NCBI RefSeq assembly: GCF_910592395.1
Contig: NC_088316.1
Span: 14,384,001-14,448,000 of the forward strand
DNA length: 64,000 bases
From: Lineus longissimus
Lineage: Eukaryota > Nemertea > Pilidiophora > Heteronemertea > Lineidae
Direction: 5' to 3'
Each line of letters opens with the position of its first letter. Within the stretch, counting starts at the first letter, position 1. This document shows, piece by piece, positions 9,765 to 23,200 of the stretch. The translations under genes and the position numbers were made by a program. Under the pieces are notes generated by a model that ran no database searches, was not told the DNA's origin, and worked only from the letters and a program-made list of their open reading frames with translations.

Positions 9765-12700
9765 GTTTGTGAAGACGTTGGTTATGTTAAGCAACAATAT
9801 CTCCACAATTAGTTCAAATTTCGTGTGTTTTGCGTCACTAATTTCGTTATAATAGTGTTTTTTCATTCATTATTTTGACAAAAAAAGACCTCCCGAATCG
9901 GCGAATGCGAATCTGTGCCAAAGTTTCAACTTCAAGCCCAAAGTCAATCACTGAGACGAGTGAGTCGGGGTTAGTGCACCTGACCTTGTGACAGTAGGCA
10001 GATTTCACCAAAAACAATCAACAGTAATGGCCAGTTTGTTTTCAGGAAGTAGGCCTACCTGAATGAAATGTACTGCACTGGCTGGTATGGACTTGATGCT
10101 GTTAAATGTTATGCCATGGCCCTTGCTTATAGACTAGTGTAGAAGCCTATCATGCTGGCAGCCAGGGCCAAGGCCACATCGACAAAGCCAGAATCTTGTT
10201 AAGAGGCCAATGGCATGATACGCAGATTTCGCCATAACAATCAATATTACCAACGGAGTCACATTTATTTAGGACCCGGTACTGAGGTAGAAGAAATGTA
10301 CTTCACTTGGTATGGACTTTATTTATGGTCCAGTCTGCATTTCTTGGAGATAGGCGGCATGCTGCATCAACAAAGGAGCTTGTTAACAGGCTGATAGCAT
10401 AATTCTATCATACCAACCAGTGTTACATTGATTGTTATGGTCAATTCGAAGTATTGTCTTCTCTACTTTTCCATGAAGGCAATCAAAGACCAACACCAAG
10501 GCTATATCTATATCCTCACACCACTGTCTCATGGATAAACATACACAATGCATGTTGGGAATTACTGTGGAAACTTGGAAGACCCTTCAAATTTCATCCA
10601 ATTTTACACAAACCAAAATTCTCCAAATAAACCTTGAGACTTTTTGGATACCAAAGATCATTCTCAATATCATAAAAAAAGTGTATGGATATCCACGACA
10701 GGGCTCACACCAGTCAGAGGAAGCCGTTGAAGGCCACAACAAACTGAACATAACGGCTTGTTCAATCCGATGGCATGCTAAGGGCTTCATAACGGGCCGT
10801 TGGAGCGGAGGTAACAATCTTGCTAACGACTCAGCCCAGGGGTTTCAAAACATTTTCCAAATATTTTTCTCGATTTAAGTAATATTTTTATTACATGTAA
10901 TGTATTAAAAATGGTGAAGAAGTGAACAGGTAATCATCACTGATTTTTTTTTGGTTGATGGGCAGAAAAAATTGTTTGCTCAGAACTCAGCTCTAATTCG
11001 ACACTGAATTGGTGTGTCGACCAGGGAGTAGTTAAATTGACTGCTGCTAAGGTGGTTTTGAATGAAATATCCCCATTTCTCTCCAATGGAAAGTGGTGAC
11101 ATCTGGAAACAGTTCTCCAAACTTTCGACTTTTGTACGAGTATTTGTTCCAGTATCCTTGTCGAACAGAGTCTCTGGGGCTTAAAAATAGTAAAGGCATA
11201 CAAAAATAAACAATATCTCTCATGTACAACAAACACTTGAACCTCCCCTAGCAGTACTTCGGTATTAAGGACGTCCTTCTCTACTTATAATAATAATAAT
11301 AATAATATTTATTAAATTAGAGTGCTACAATAACGAATAAAATCATTTCCTAAGCACTTTACAAAAGATAATATATATATAAAGACGTAAAATAAGTGTG
11401 ACAGAAATAAAAGAAGTAGATTTTAGTTCATTTTGAAAGACAATTTTTGACATTTTTGATAAAAAAGTTGACTAGACATTACTAAAACATTTTATAAAAA
11501 GCTGAGTTTTTAGGCGTTTTTTGAATGCATTGGTGTCCGCAAGCTCGCGCAAAGAGACAGGGAGAGAGTTCCACAGCCTGGGAACCATCACACCAAGGAC
11601 ACTAGTTTTGGTCCCAAATTGGTTGTTTCAATTTAATTTGTCATCTGCATCAGGAGAATTTGTCAGTCCTAAGCGTGTCTTTATACTAGAGGTGTTCTAA
11701 TGTCATTTACTATCAAAATCATAATAAACTGACGCTTCCATGTACGGTATTGTACATGTTATGTATCAGTAAGAGTCGTTCATCAGTGACATGTAATTAC
11801 AGGGATGGAGTTGTTCTAGTATTGTAACGAAGAGTCATAAAATAATGATGTAATCATGTATTCGATGTTATGCCATCGACGTGAATAAATCTACATGACA
11901 ATCAATGCTGCATGCTATTTAATATGCAGCGAATTGTATAGTTCACAATTTCAGCAGGAATCAATACTTGTTTAGTCATCCACCTCTGTGCATTGTAAGC
12001 TCTCACCTCCTAACGGCGAGTCAGGTCATTATAAAGATGTCAGCGTAGGGTATACTAGCTATGATGACTGCACCAGTTGTGTTAGATGGAGGCCATCACT
12101 CGCACGTGTCACATGGATGTGGCGTTAAGAGTTAGCCAATATTTTCATTCGCAATGGATATACGAATGGTCCAGAGGTAGCCTTGTGGCAAAGATGGGGA
12201 ATTTACCGATATCGTTTGGGAGTGTCCTGGATGCTGAGGGGACAATACAGGTAGAGTTCTTCTTTTATCTTACTGCACTTGTAAGTTTGTTCTGCATTTA
12301 AAACTTTTGTTGGAAACTTCGTCTGTGAGCTTGTGACGCCCAAATACAAAATTCTTTGATAGGCTACATCAGTTTCCACTTTCTCATTATTATATTCATT
12401 CAAAAAAGAACTTCTGTCGTGTTTGTGTTTGTCATTAGCTCGACAATTGCCCTTTGAGGAATCACTGGAATGCATCACTTCATTGTGACTTCTATTGCAC
12501 AGCCTCCTTGGTAATAGTATGCATCCCTTCATTGATACTTCTCTTGCTCAGCCTCCATGAAATCCTTTGTATGCTTCCCTTCATTGTGACTTTTCTTCTC
12601 CTGATGACATCCTGGAGACTTGCGGTGCAAAGGAACAGTAATTGCTTGGAATACCTGATCAGACTCTCCAGTTGATTTGTGGTAAAGGCTGTCCTTTTCG

Positions 12701-15700
12701 TTGCAGCCATCGTTGAAAATCTGGCTGTCTTTCTTTGGTGTCTCAATTAGAAATAAGAATTTGCAACATGTCTTCATGTACTCTATTTCATCCAAGGAAC
12801 TGCAAGCTATCCAAAACATAACCAATGAGAGGCCTCTCAATCACACCAAATACCCATCGTTTAAAAGGCTGTGCATCCAAATTGGCAGGGGAGGTCAAAA
12901 TTACAAAAAAACACAAACCTTTTAACACAAACTTTAACCAATGATGTACACTCACTCACCTCGGAAGCCATTTCAATCTCACAAACCCAAAACTATCACA
13001 TGATCCACAAATTCAATTTTTTCTCACCGGTAACTTGCAAACATAGGCAGAATGTTGTTTTCTAGTATGTAAAAGGGACTTGTCATCCAAACAACTTGTC
13101 AGTCCTCCAGGCATTGGAATTAGTGATTTCTTTGCCATGATAAAATTTAGCTTCCTGCATCGCTCTTGGCCCCAGGCAAATACTTTATCTTGTTGGTTTC
13201 TCTTGGCTGGAAAGCTGTTGTAATCCCCTCTTTATTACTTTTCTCTCGGTGGAAAAGGGAATAATGTCGTCATGTAGTGACTTGTTGGCGACAGGTGGAA
13301 TGTAAATGGTGAGCCCTGGTAAACTTTTTTTGAGTTTCGTAGCCAAGGGGGCCTAACCTACTCCAGCAAGTAGCGAGTCTTGTCTAAATATAAAGGATGC
13401 TGAAATCCTTACAAAAGAGGAAAGATTCTGACAAGAAAACGTACAAAAATTGCCAAAGGAAACAATGTAACCCAGTAAGATATCAAAAGGAATTACAGAA
13501 AGCTATTCACCCTTTATGCCCTCCTTTGTTAAGCCTCTTTGCTCTAGTTTCCAAGAGTCCAGCTCTATGGATGAGTTATCCTGCACCGGCCTCATCCTTG
13601 GGCAACCTACCTAGTTCATAGGCTGAGCCATCTGGTATATGTATTAGCGGATAGTCCTGCCAGTGATTGGTAATATCGATCATCTGGAGCACTTTCCCTT
13701 GGGACTGTGAAAGTCACGTAATGATCTTCACACTTGGAACGGGTGGAAGCCGGATGCGTTAGGCACCTAGTCAGTCAGTATTGCAAGAAGTTTGCCATTT
13801 ATCTAACCACCAGACCCTAGTTACATGTATTGTCAAATTTGGTACAGTACAATGTTCCTCAGTTGTTTCAATTGAAACACTTGTAAAGCGTTTCCGGCAG
13901 AGTGACATATTTCTGAAGTGATGGCTTTGAAAGCCTCCAACTCCACGTGGTACTGGCACTGTTATCAAGAGGTTTTGGGTGGTTGAATTTGGCTCCAGTA
14001 CAACTGTGAGTGAGAAGTGGGTTTGAACAGTGTATGGTGTGGAACTCCTTGTCCGACATCTACTTGTGAGAGTCCGAAATATTTCCATATATTCGCACAC
14101 ATTCTCTGATTCCTGGACGCATTAAGTAATTTATTCAAACAGCTATTGATCACTAAAATAACGTGAAAAGATTCAGGCTTAATATAGCACGGTTGTAAGA
14201 GTACTTGATATTCATCCAATATTGACCGTGACGAAACTCTTAAGTTTTGGTTAATGGTTTGCAGCAGTATGCTGTTGGTACGTAATCTGAAAGCTGTGCA
14301 GCTGAATTAGGCTGATCAGAATCGAATTAGGACTGATGAATAATAAGGTCGGAACCATTATCAAATCAATGACATTGCATGTTAACATCCATCTAGCCCA
14401 AGTGTAAATCAGATCAGTACGTATCGGGCTTGTATCGATGCGAATTGATGATAGCATGCATGAATAACTCCGACTTAGCACAAAGTGTGAAGGAGATCTC
14501 CCATTGACCCACATGCATGTCCTAGGAAGCTGATTGGGATCGAAAATTTTGTGTTCCACCAAGCCTGAAAGCTAGAGATACGACCTCAGCCTAAGTCATA
14601 CCTGGCAATTCACCAACAGACTTAGCCTTGCTAACTTACATGATAAATTGTATGATCAGTTCTTCCCAAAGCCGCAAGCCACCATCAAACCTACTTAACG
14701 ACCGAGAGTTGAGATCACTCCAAAAGTTATGGCTCATCATGTTCTTGTGCCTGAAGGGTTGTCTTTGACTGGGTCCTCCCGAGGAACGTCTTGCTTGATT
14801 CTTGGCCGCATGTCACCTGGGTTGTGCTAACCAGTGATGGTGCTCATTAGTTCTCTGATTACTCATTCTGGCTTGATTATTGCCTATGTCAGTAGTACAT
14901 GTAGATGAATAACATCCTTGCATACGGAAGATCAGTGGCAGGACTCCTCTCGGGCTAAGGATTGAGTTATTTGACAAGTAAATCTAATTGGCGCCTAGCC
15001 AGAGTGGCATGCGAAAATACTCATCCTGACTTTGAGGAGGATTGCCCCCCTGAAGAATGTCCGTTCAAAGTGCAGAGCAAATTCTGAAGAAGAAGCATCG
15101 TTGCGTGTGATGATCGAGTAGAATTTGCACCATGTATTATTGTCAGCTTGGCTGTCTCTGTTGGCATTTTTAGTACTGCCTTGACAGCTTCCTGCCATGT
15201 CACTCCAGTTGTTTCTGAGAAAGGTAACACGGGGTGCTTGACTATCTTGATGTCGATATGGTTCAGGCACTCATGTGACACATTCGGCGTGAAAACTGAT
15301 GGCATCACGCCATTGCCACAAAAGTGCATGGTGATGTGATGGTGCATTAGAATACCAACCCACAGCAATGGTGTACTGTTGAATGAACTACATAGATTCT
15401 GTTGTCCTGTGGGTTACATTAGTTATATTAGTTTGATGGTCCTCTTAGGAGTTCTGCACTATAGTATAAATAAAAATGACCGTAATTTATCATCGCATAC
15501 CCATGAGAGAAGAATACTTTTTAATTCATGACAGTTCAAGTTTATATCAATATTATATTTGCCTCTCTGTAGGACATTGTAACCATAAGCCATAATCGAT
15601 GGATCCTGGACGGAGTAACACCAAGCTAACATTGCGTAAATGACTGCCACATCCCCTTCAAATAGCGTCATTGTAATGTTGAATAACCTTTGTTTTGATG

Positions 15701-18700
15701 TTGTGAATTTTTCATGATGGGGAAATATTTATCTGGCAAATGTATAACTGGCTAATCACTTCAGTGATGGCTGTAGTAATGTTAGTATTCTCTGTTGTTC
15801 TGAGTCATATACATAAACGATCAGTCAGTCGGGAGGTTTTTCTGCAACCAGTCAGTTGATGAAGCTTAGGAGTATGTCATCTCCGCTTGAATTTCGGTCC
15901 AGTTTCATCACTTTTGATGGATAGATTTAGTTTCTAAGCCCCTGGATTAATCTTGCCGGTTTCAGGCGAGCATTGGCCCGCTTGGCTCGCATCAAATAGG
16001 AAACTGTTTATTTTGTGATTACTTGACTGGTGTAAATGAGATGCGTTGGAATAGCGATTTGTTTTTCTAACTCCCGAGCCGCGAATCAATTCAGTTTCGA
16101 CGCCCGACTACTCTCGCGTAGCCTTATATTGATGTTGTGGATTTTGGTAAATTCGTTGCCATTAGGCAGGCTCTGTGGACTGCTTGGACTCCACATAGTG
16201 AGTCAGCCGTTGCCTGATATTCACTGAGGACATATATTCTAATTGGACACACGTCTGATAGTCTGTCCTGCTTCCGCTAGCACTTGTTGAGGGGTATTTT
16301 GTGATTGAGAGGCCAAATCCATGTCCAGACTCTTGAAGGAACATCTTGAGGTACTGTCGGATGGATCCTCAGCTTTAGTACTTGTGAATTCGTATCGCCA
16401 ATCAAGCCTGAACACAGATGGAATATAGTTACAGTCTCCTTCCTTCAGTAAAGCCATGGAGTACATCAAGTTGGCTTGAGATATTTGGCACGGGTATGTC
16501 CGGATTGGTTGGATCTGTGGTGGAAACACTTGGCTATATCATCGGAGATATCCGCAAAGTATTCTCTGAGCAGCAGGATATTCAGGTTGGTATACGACTA
16601 AGAGGGGAGGGGATTGTCTCTTTGAGACACCAGGATCTCCCCTAAACACGTCTACTGGAGTATTGGATAGAGGGTATAAGTTGTCTTAGAAAAGCATTGC
16701 AATCTTAGCTGGGGTTGTGTTTTGGCCCTTTCTCCTTGCATTTGGCATATTTGGAAGTACTGGACCTGGATGTAAACCATAGAATCAGTGCATCTTCATC
16801 ACTACATTGTACCAGACACACACTCTGTTTGCCTTGTCAAGTTATTTTTTATGTTTGGTTCAGTTCGTCCGCTACATCGATTTGTCATTGAATTCATTCC
16901 ACAGCATTTCAAAACCTGCAGTGATTTACCGGCACTGCTCAATTTTAAATATCAGAATTCTGAATTCAAGAAGTGTTTGACAGACATGACAAATGAGATA
17001 ACACATGGGATTTCCATATCGGTAACTGTTGGATTACAAATCAACTGTGGGCTGATCAATAGATCATGCATTCTATTTGCATAAAGATAAGATCATCAGA
17101 GAAGAGTATCTTTAAACATTTTGTCTACATGTTGGCTGTAAGTGGACTTGTGGTGGTGGTGGTGATGGCGTGGGGGTTAGGGTCTTTGTATAGTTCAGTT
17201 GTCCTATAGCACAGAGATCTCTGACAGCAATATATTTTGATACATTTTGGTACCACACATCTGCCATTCTCACGAGCATGATTACTTCTTGCAATTTTCA
17301 TTTTTGCAGATCAACAGTACAGAAATCACTTGGCTCGTTCATGCTTAGGACAAGTAAAATGTTATTCCCATCCCTGCGTGTACATCTACATGAGTTGGTT
17401 GTGACGTTAATGGCTTATGCTTCCCCTGACAGCCGTAAGCAACCAACATGCTTGAGAAAATGTCATACATCAGATTATTCTCCACCACCTATTAAACTTT
17501 CAGATGCACATATATTTGCCAAGAGCAATCTTTGTAAGAAAGAGTCAGTTTGTGCAATCTCTGGTGACATTCCTAATGAATCCAAAAGCAGCCAAGATCA
17601 ATATGAGTTCCATTGGAATGCAGCGACGCAACTTATTCTGGGGCGCCCCTGCCAAAGAAAGTTTATCGATCAGATCGCACTGCGAGATTCCCGATAACAT
17701 GAATGAATATGTTACAAAAGGTTGGAGCATTAAGTGAGTAATGGTATTCTCTACCGTCTGCTGGACTTGACTGGACCAAGATTAGATTGATCAGGGGTAA
17801 GGATGTGGCTGAGATGTTTACAAATGTGTGTCCTCTAGGTAGATGGGCAGCGATGGTTGTGTCCTCCTCGTCAACGCGGCGTGTGATTCTTTTGGGCATT
17901 GATCACACCAGTGGTATTGTTTTGAGTGGGTGACATGTACTGCCAAGCTCCCTGCTGAATATCTGGCTTTTCATATTGTCACTGTAGTAACCATGGAAAT
18001 ACAAAGGAACATTTTTAGATAGATATGTCCTTTGAAATTGTATGTAGGTTTGGTATTGGTAAAATGACACAAATGCCTACTGAATATACTGTGTACACTT
18101 TTATGTTCTTTACGATCATGTTTTGCTGTCCATTGATATAAAATCGGGCAACTGCATTGGAAGGATAGGGGTTTCCCGTGGACCAAATCCAGGGTAGTCA
18201 TCAACAAAACATCGGCTCGACTTGAGCGGATCCTTCTTAAGTGTTGGCTCAGTCTTGCGATTGCACTTTGTAGTAATTTCTTCAGAGTATTCCTCCAATA
18301 CTAGATCAGCATTTTGCATGCCACTGCCGTCATAAAGCAGGGATGGTCCTTCCACAAGTCAAATCTGGCTGGTCCCAGCTATCATCAAGCTGGGGTTTCT
18401 TCAGCCGGATTGGCTGAAGTGATTTGCGGAACGTTTCACTTTGTGAAGATTCCGTTAACATTTAGAGTTTTGTGTCTAAGTAAGTGTAATACTTGCAACT
18501 CAAAACCCCAGCCTAAAGTCGTCTCTAACTAAAACACTTGATGAGTTGATCTTTGAGGCGTATATACATCAAAGATAATATTGGTATCCCTGACAAAGTA
18601 AGTGATGCTGCATCAAAGATAATATTGGTATGCCATACAGAGTTTGATAGTGATGTTGCAGGCATGATACTATATTTACAATGCTGTTGTTGACAGATGC

Positions 18701-20223
18701 TCTATTGACTAACAAAGTACCTTTCTGCACTAAACCTTTAAAACGTCTTCAGTGACTGTGGCATATCGTCGATCTTTCCATCCAAATTTATCTGTGTGGA
18801 AGAAATTCGATGTCCTCTCTGGTTAAAAACAGGTCTCTTACAAAAAGTCAGAAGATGCATCCCCTCATGACTAGCATTCTCGAAGTTGAAGAAACTACTT
18901 CCCATGTGAATGGAGTGACATATGATCACTGTATCTGGACACATAGCTCTTGTTCTGTGTAAGGGTGGTCTAGAATAGAAGCCTTGCTCCTCTTCCCAAG
19001 TAGTAAGATCACCAACCTACCTCATATTGCTGCAACTCAAGACCTATGTTTTTCCTCCTTCTTTCAAAGGTGAATCTTCGTCGGCTGCCGGTAACTAGAT
19101 ACACTTCTTGTTACCTTGTTTTAGAGGTATCGTGTTATCTAAAGGAACAAGCTAGCAGGCCGTCTTAATAATGCCAACAATCTCTGCGTTAAAGGTCATC
19201 TCTCAGGTTCTGTTTTAAAAAAACATTGTAAAAAGCATCCTATTTCATATTTTCCGAAGAACACTTTTGACACTTTTTGCACACATCTGTTTCGTATATA
19301 TGAACCTAAGGGCTTGGTTTGACATTTTGTTAAAACCCCGTGCTTATAAAATGTAAGGGTTCACATCTTTGTTTTCGTTGTTAGTTGGTTGGAGCTGTGA
19401 GCTCAATGCATGTGTCACATTGATCTTGCCAAATTTCTATAAAAGCCCATCCTAGCCTTACCCGAATTAATGACTCTGGTGCCACAGGCTAAGTCCCAGG
19501 AGGGTCAGTCTGGCTGGACATGTCAGTATATGATTTATTCTGACATGTCAATACATTATGGTCCGCCTGGGTTCCTCATATATCATCCAGTGACTCCAAA
19601 CATTTTCTTGACCCCATGCAGTCAGCAGGGTTTTGTGACTTTCCTCTTGACTTAATTGTTGTCCCAAGAGGCTGGAGGGAGGTGGAGGTCATTCTCTGGC
19701 TGATCAATAGTTTCCTTGTCAGCATTCTGCGGCTGTCCTTCCATTGCCCATTAGATTATTACCTTATCTGTTTGGTGTGATAGTCTGAGTCGACCCAACA
19801 AGAATGTTTGTGCGAAGTTCGGAGTTCTGAAGTGGTCAGACTTTTCCCCATTCCTTGCCAATACTTGGTGACTGACCAATTCAAGATGGTTGGCTAGCTT
19901 CCTATCCTAAACGATCCAAAATTATCCAAGCACACTTAAAATGGTCCGAACTAATGTCATGCTTCTCTGGCTTTACTTCAAGCCATCTTTGAACTACCCT
20001 CGACAAGTCGAATGAATTGAAGTATGAAATACGAATGAGATTGGCTTGGTTTCTTTCCCCTTCAGTCCTTCTAGTCTGGGGATGATTGGTTTTGACCTCG
20101 GATGGAGTACGGGCTGATGAGTCATCCAAATTAAAGTTTGCCAAAGCCACCTGTGCAACGTCGTACAGAAAGCTGAATCATTGCACATCTATTTCTAGTC
20201 AAGCTGTGGTGGAATTGTTACTC

Positions 20224-20254
<31 letters not shown>

Positions 20255-23200
20255 GTGGGATGATCGTCTCGTATTGTCCAAAAAGATTTGGCCTCATTGG
20301 TGTCCTTTGGCGTTTATGATGACTGCTCCTTACCTCAATGGGAGAAGTCTGAAGAGAGATAGACATTTAGACTGACCATTCATGGGCAGCTTTGGAGAGA
20401 TCATTAGATTATGGTTTCTGTGAACAGGAAGCTCCCTAAGAGAATGTTGAGCTAAAAGGCTGGCAATTTCTTGACTGACGGCTAAGTACATTGCGAATGT
20501 AGGACATGGTGAGGTTAATGAATAATAACTAAGTCATGTAAGTTGTCTTCATTCTACTTTACCTCAAAGTATACAACCTTTTACATCAAGGGAGGTTAGT
20601 CTTTGATATTCATGATGTACATGTACATCAATAAGCTTTCATAAACAACATAGATTTATGATTGACAAATGTTTTTGATGTTATTGAGTTCATATTTATT
20701 TCAAAGCATCTCTACCTCAGCACCTGAAGCATCGCCACGAAATGGCAAGTCTGTTTAAACCTCAAAGTGTAATTGACAAGTATTGATTATTTTGAGATTT
20801 TCATTTGAAGAAAAATGCTTAGAGTAGACCAGGAAGATGAGCTCAATAAATCCACTTTGAAATAAATTACATTCGGCTTTGATCTTCGTCCTGGTGCAAT
20901 TCCGTCAGAAATTGTCCACACTGTCATTTTGTGTATGAATTCGTCTATGGCCAATTTCATCTAATCGTATTTAAAATAGAGTGGTTTTAGGTGGTTTTTG
21001 CTTGCTCTGTAATCATGGTAATGACATTGCCAATTTTGAATTTATTTGTTGTTCGTGGTTTAGACGGAGGCCGTATGGTTTCCTGTAACTGATGTGTGGT
21101 GTATGGTTTTCAAGACTGTCGCTTTTTAAAATCAATTGTTTCATATCGAAGTTTTTCAGGGGAAATTGATGTGATGAAACTAAATGGCTGAAAACATGAC
21201 TTTTGATGTCATTACTGGATCAAGGCTGCTAATTGTAACGACTGCCATCCATTCCAATGTACTCTGCTTTTGTTGCATGCACAGGCATTATTTGTCATGT
21301 TCATCTAGTCCAACCCATACATCTTAATTATCTTTCCGAGTCCTCTCGGGTCTGTAACATGATGCAGTTATCCCTGGATCGTAGTGATTCCTCGGTCTAG
21401 TTAGTAGGACACAATTAGACCATTACTGTGCACACTCCATTGGGACGAGATATGAGCGAAAAGGATGGTGCTCAGGGTTTCCGCCAGGGTCAAATTTGAG
21501 GGGAGCAAAAAAAATAAATTTTTTCTAAAAAAAATTTTTTTTCTAAAATTTTTTTTTTCTTAAAAAGGGTATATGACCCCTCCTGAGACGTTTTTTGGCC
21601 CTAAAACCACTACAATTGGCTCCCAAATGCTCTTATTTTACATATCAAATCATGAAAATTACTAATTTGACAGTAAAACAAACTTTAGTGCTAAAAATTA
21701 AGGGGGGATATCCCCCCTTGAAATATTTTAGGGGGGGATGAATCCCCCCATCCCCCATCCCCCCTCTGGCGGAAACCCTGGCGCTCACTTGAACTTGACC
21801 AGTAGGGGAACCAAGCAGTGACCTGGCCGGTAGTCAAACCCATGACCTCTTAATCATGAGGCCGACTCTCCTTCGCTGCTCTACCGCCTGTCCTGAACCC
21901 GATAAAGGTAGCCAATGCAATGCGACATGGAAAGATTAGTTTTTATCACGGCGTATTGCGTGATTCGGCGTACTTTATAAGCGGCATCCATTTGTGTTTG
22001 GTCAATGGATTGACACTGCTGCAATATTTCAGAGATTCATGCCCATCAGTATCTGGAATGGTCCAGTAAATCTGCTTTTATTGGCGATATTGCTGATAGC
22101 AGCCGATCTATTCTCAAAGGATCAGCTCGGTCAGGTATTTTTCTCTGGTGTGTTAGCAAAATGGAAGCTTAAAAAAAACCTTGCTCTTAACGCTGCAACA
22201 CTTTACTAGCTTTGGGAAAATGCAACTTTTAATTCCAATTGATTGTGTGATTGACAGCCTGTCAATCAGTGGTAGTTGTTGAGCCTTTCTTTCACAAGCA
22301 TTTAGGTTTGCAGACAGCAGCCGTATCATTGTATTGAATTGGAATGCGAATGAATTATTGAAAAGTAGGCAAATGTTCCAGTTTACAGAATATCACACTG
22401 TGACATTATGAGTCAGACTTGAAAACAACTCTGCCCACCCCCAGCTTTATTTCATGCGATTGTCTCCTAGACGATTGCGGAGAAATCCATAGGTTGCCTG
22501 CTAAGTGCTTGTCTCTGCTTTGAAGGTTTAATTTATAATGGAACCTTATGGATTCCTCCAGTAGTTTCCTTTTGGGGTAATTATCCATCATAGGAATTGA
22601 TGATTTATGTGCTGTTTGCGTTTCAGAAGAAATTGTTGACAAATCCAGCAAACTATCTAGGTTACGTCAGCATTTGTTTACAATAGGAGGAAATATCACC
22701 GAGTGACATTTTAATTGTTTGAACTGTGATTCTATTTTAATAGGTATACCATTCTTTCAGGGATAATTTGAGCCAAGTCCCACTCCGTTATTGATAAAGG
22801 GATAATCTTGTATCATTTGAAAAGGTGTTCCGTGACTGAAAGAATTAGCCTTCTAAAGGCTGTAGCCCATTTTCGATTTCAGTAATGACTAATGAAAGCG
22901 TGCTTCTCCCTGCAGGGTTTTCGTGCATTAGTCTGCCGAATCCTATTAGGATAAACATATCAACATGTTGAGTCGGTGATGGCATATGGCAATATGTAAA
23001 AGGGCAAAGGCAATAGCAATGGCCTGGGGTCATCTTAATAAATAGAGGTTATGAATACATGAGATGTTTTCCATTCCCTCGAGGTTGGTGTGGGTGAGCT
23101 TGCTCGTTGGAGGATAAGTTTCTGCCCTTGTCATTTCTGCTGCGCTCTGTTCAGAATACCAGTCTTTTTCAGGAGCATCACATGTGTCCATGCTCTGATC

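Noticed and set aside
15021-15368. 115-codon open frame on the minus strand overlapping a 91-codon one.
   Set aside because: No recognisable domain, start context or neighbouring exons; lies inside intron 1 and is of a length expected by chance.
17699-17719. MNEYVTK as a possible first exon of the MTMR gene.
   Set aside because: The only GT after AAAAG leaves phase 1, which would join exon 2 in a frame that hits a stop at once.
20086-20319. Open frame with a poly-Asp run.
   Set aside because: The run is the (GAT)10 microsatellite; no other support for coding.
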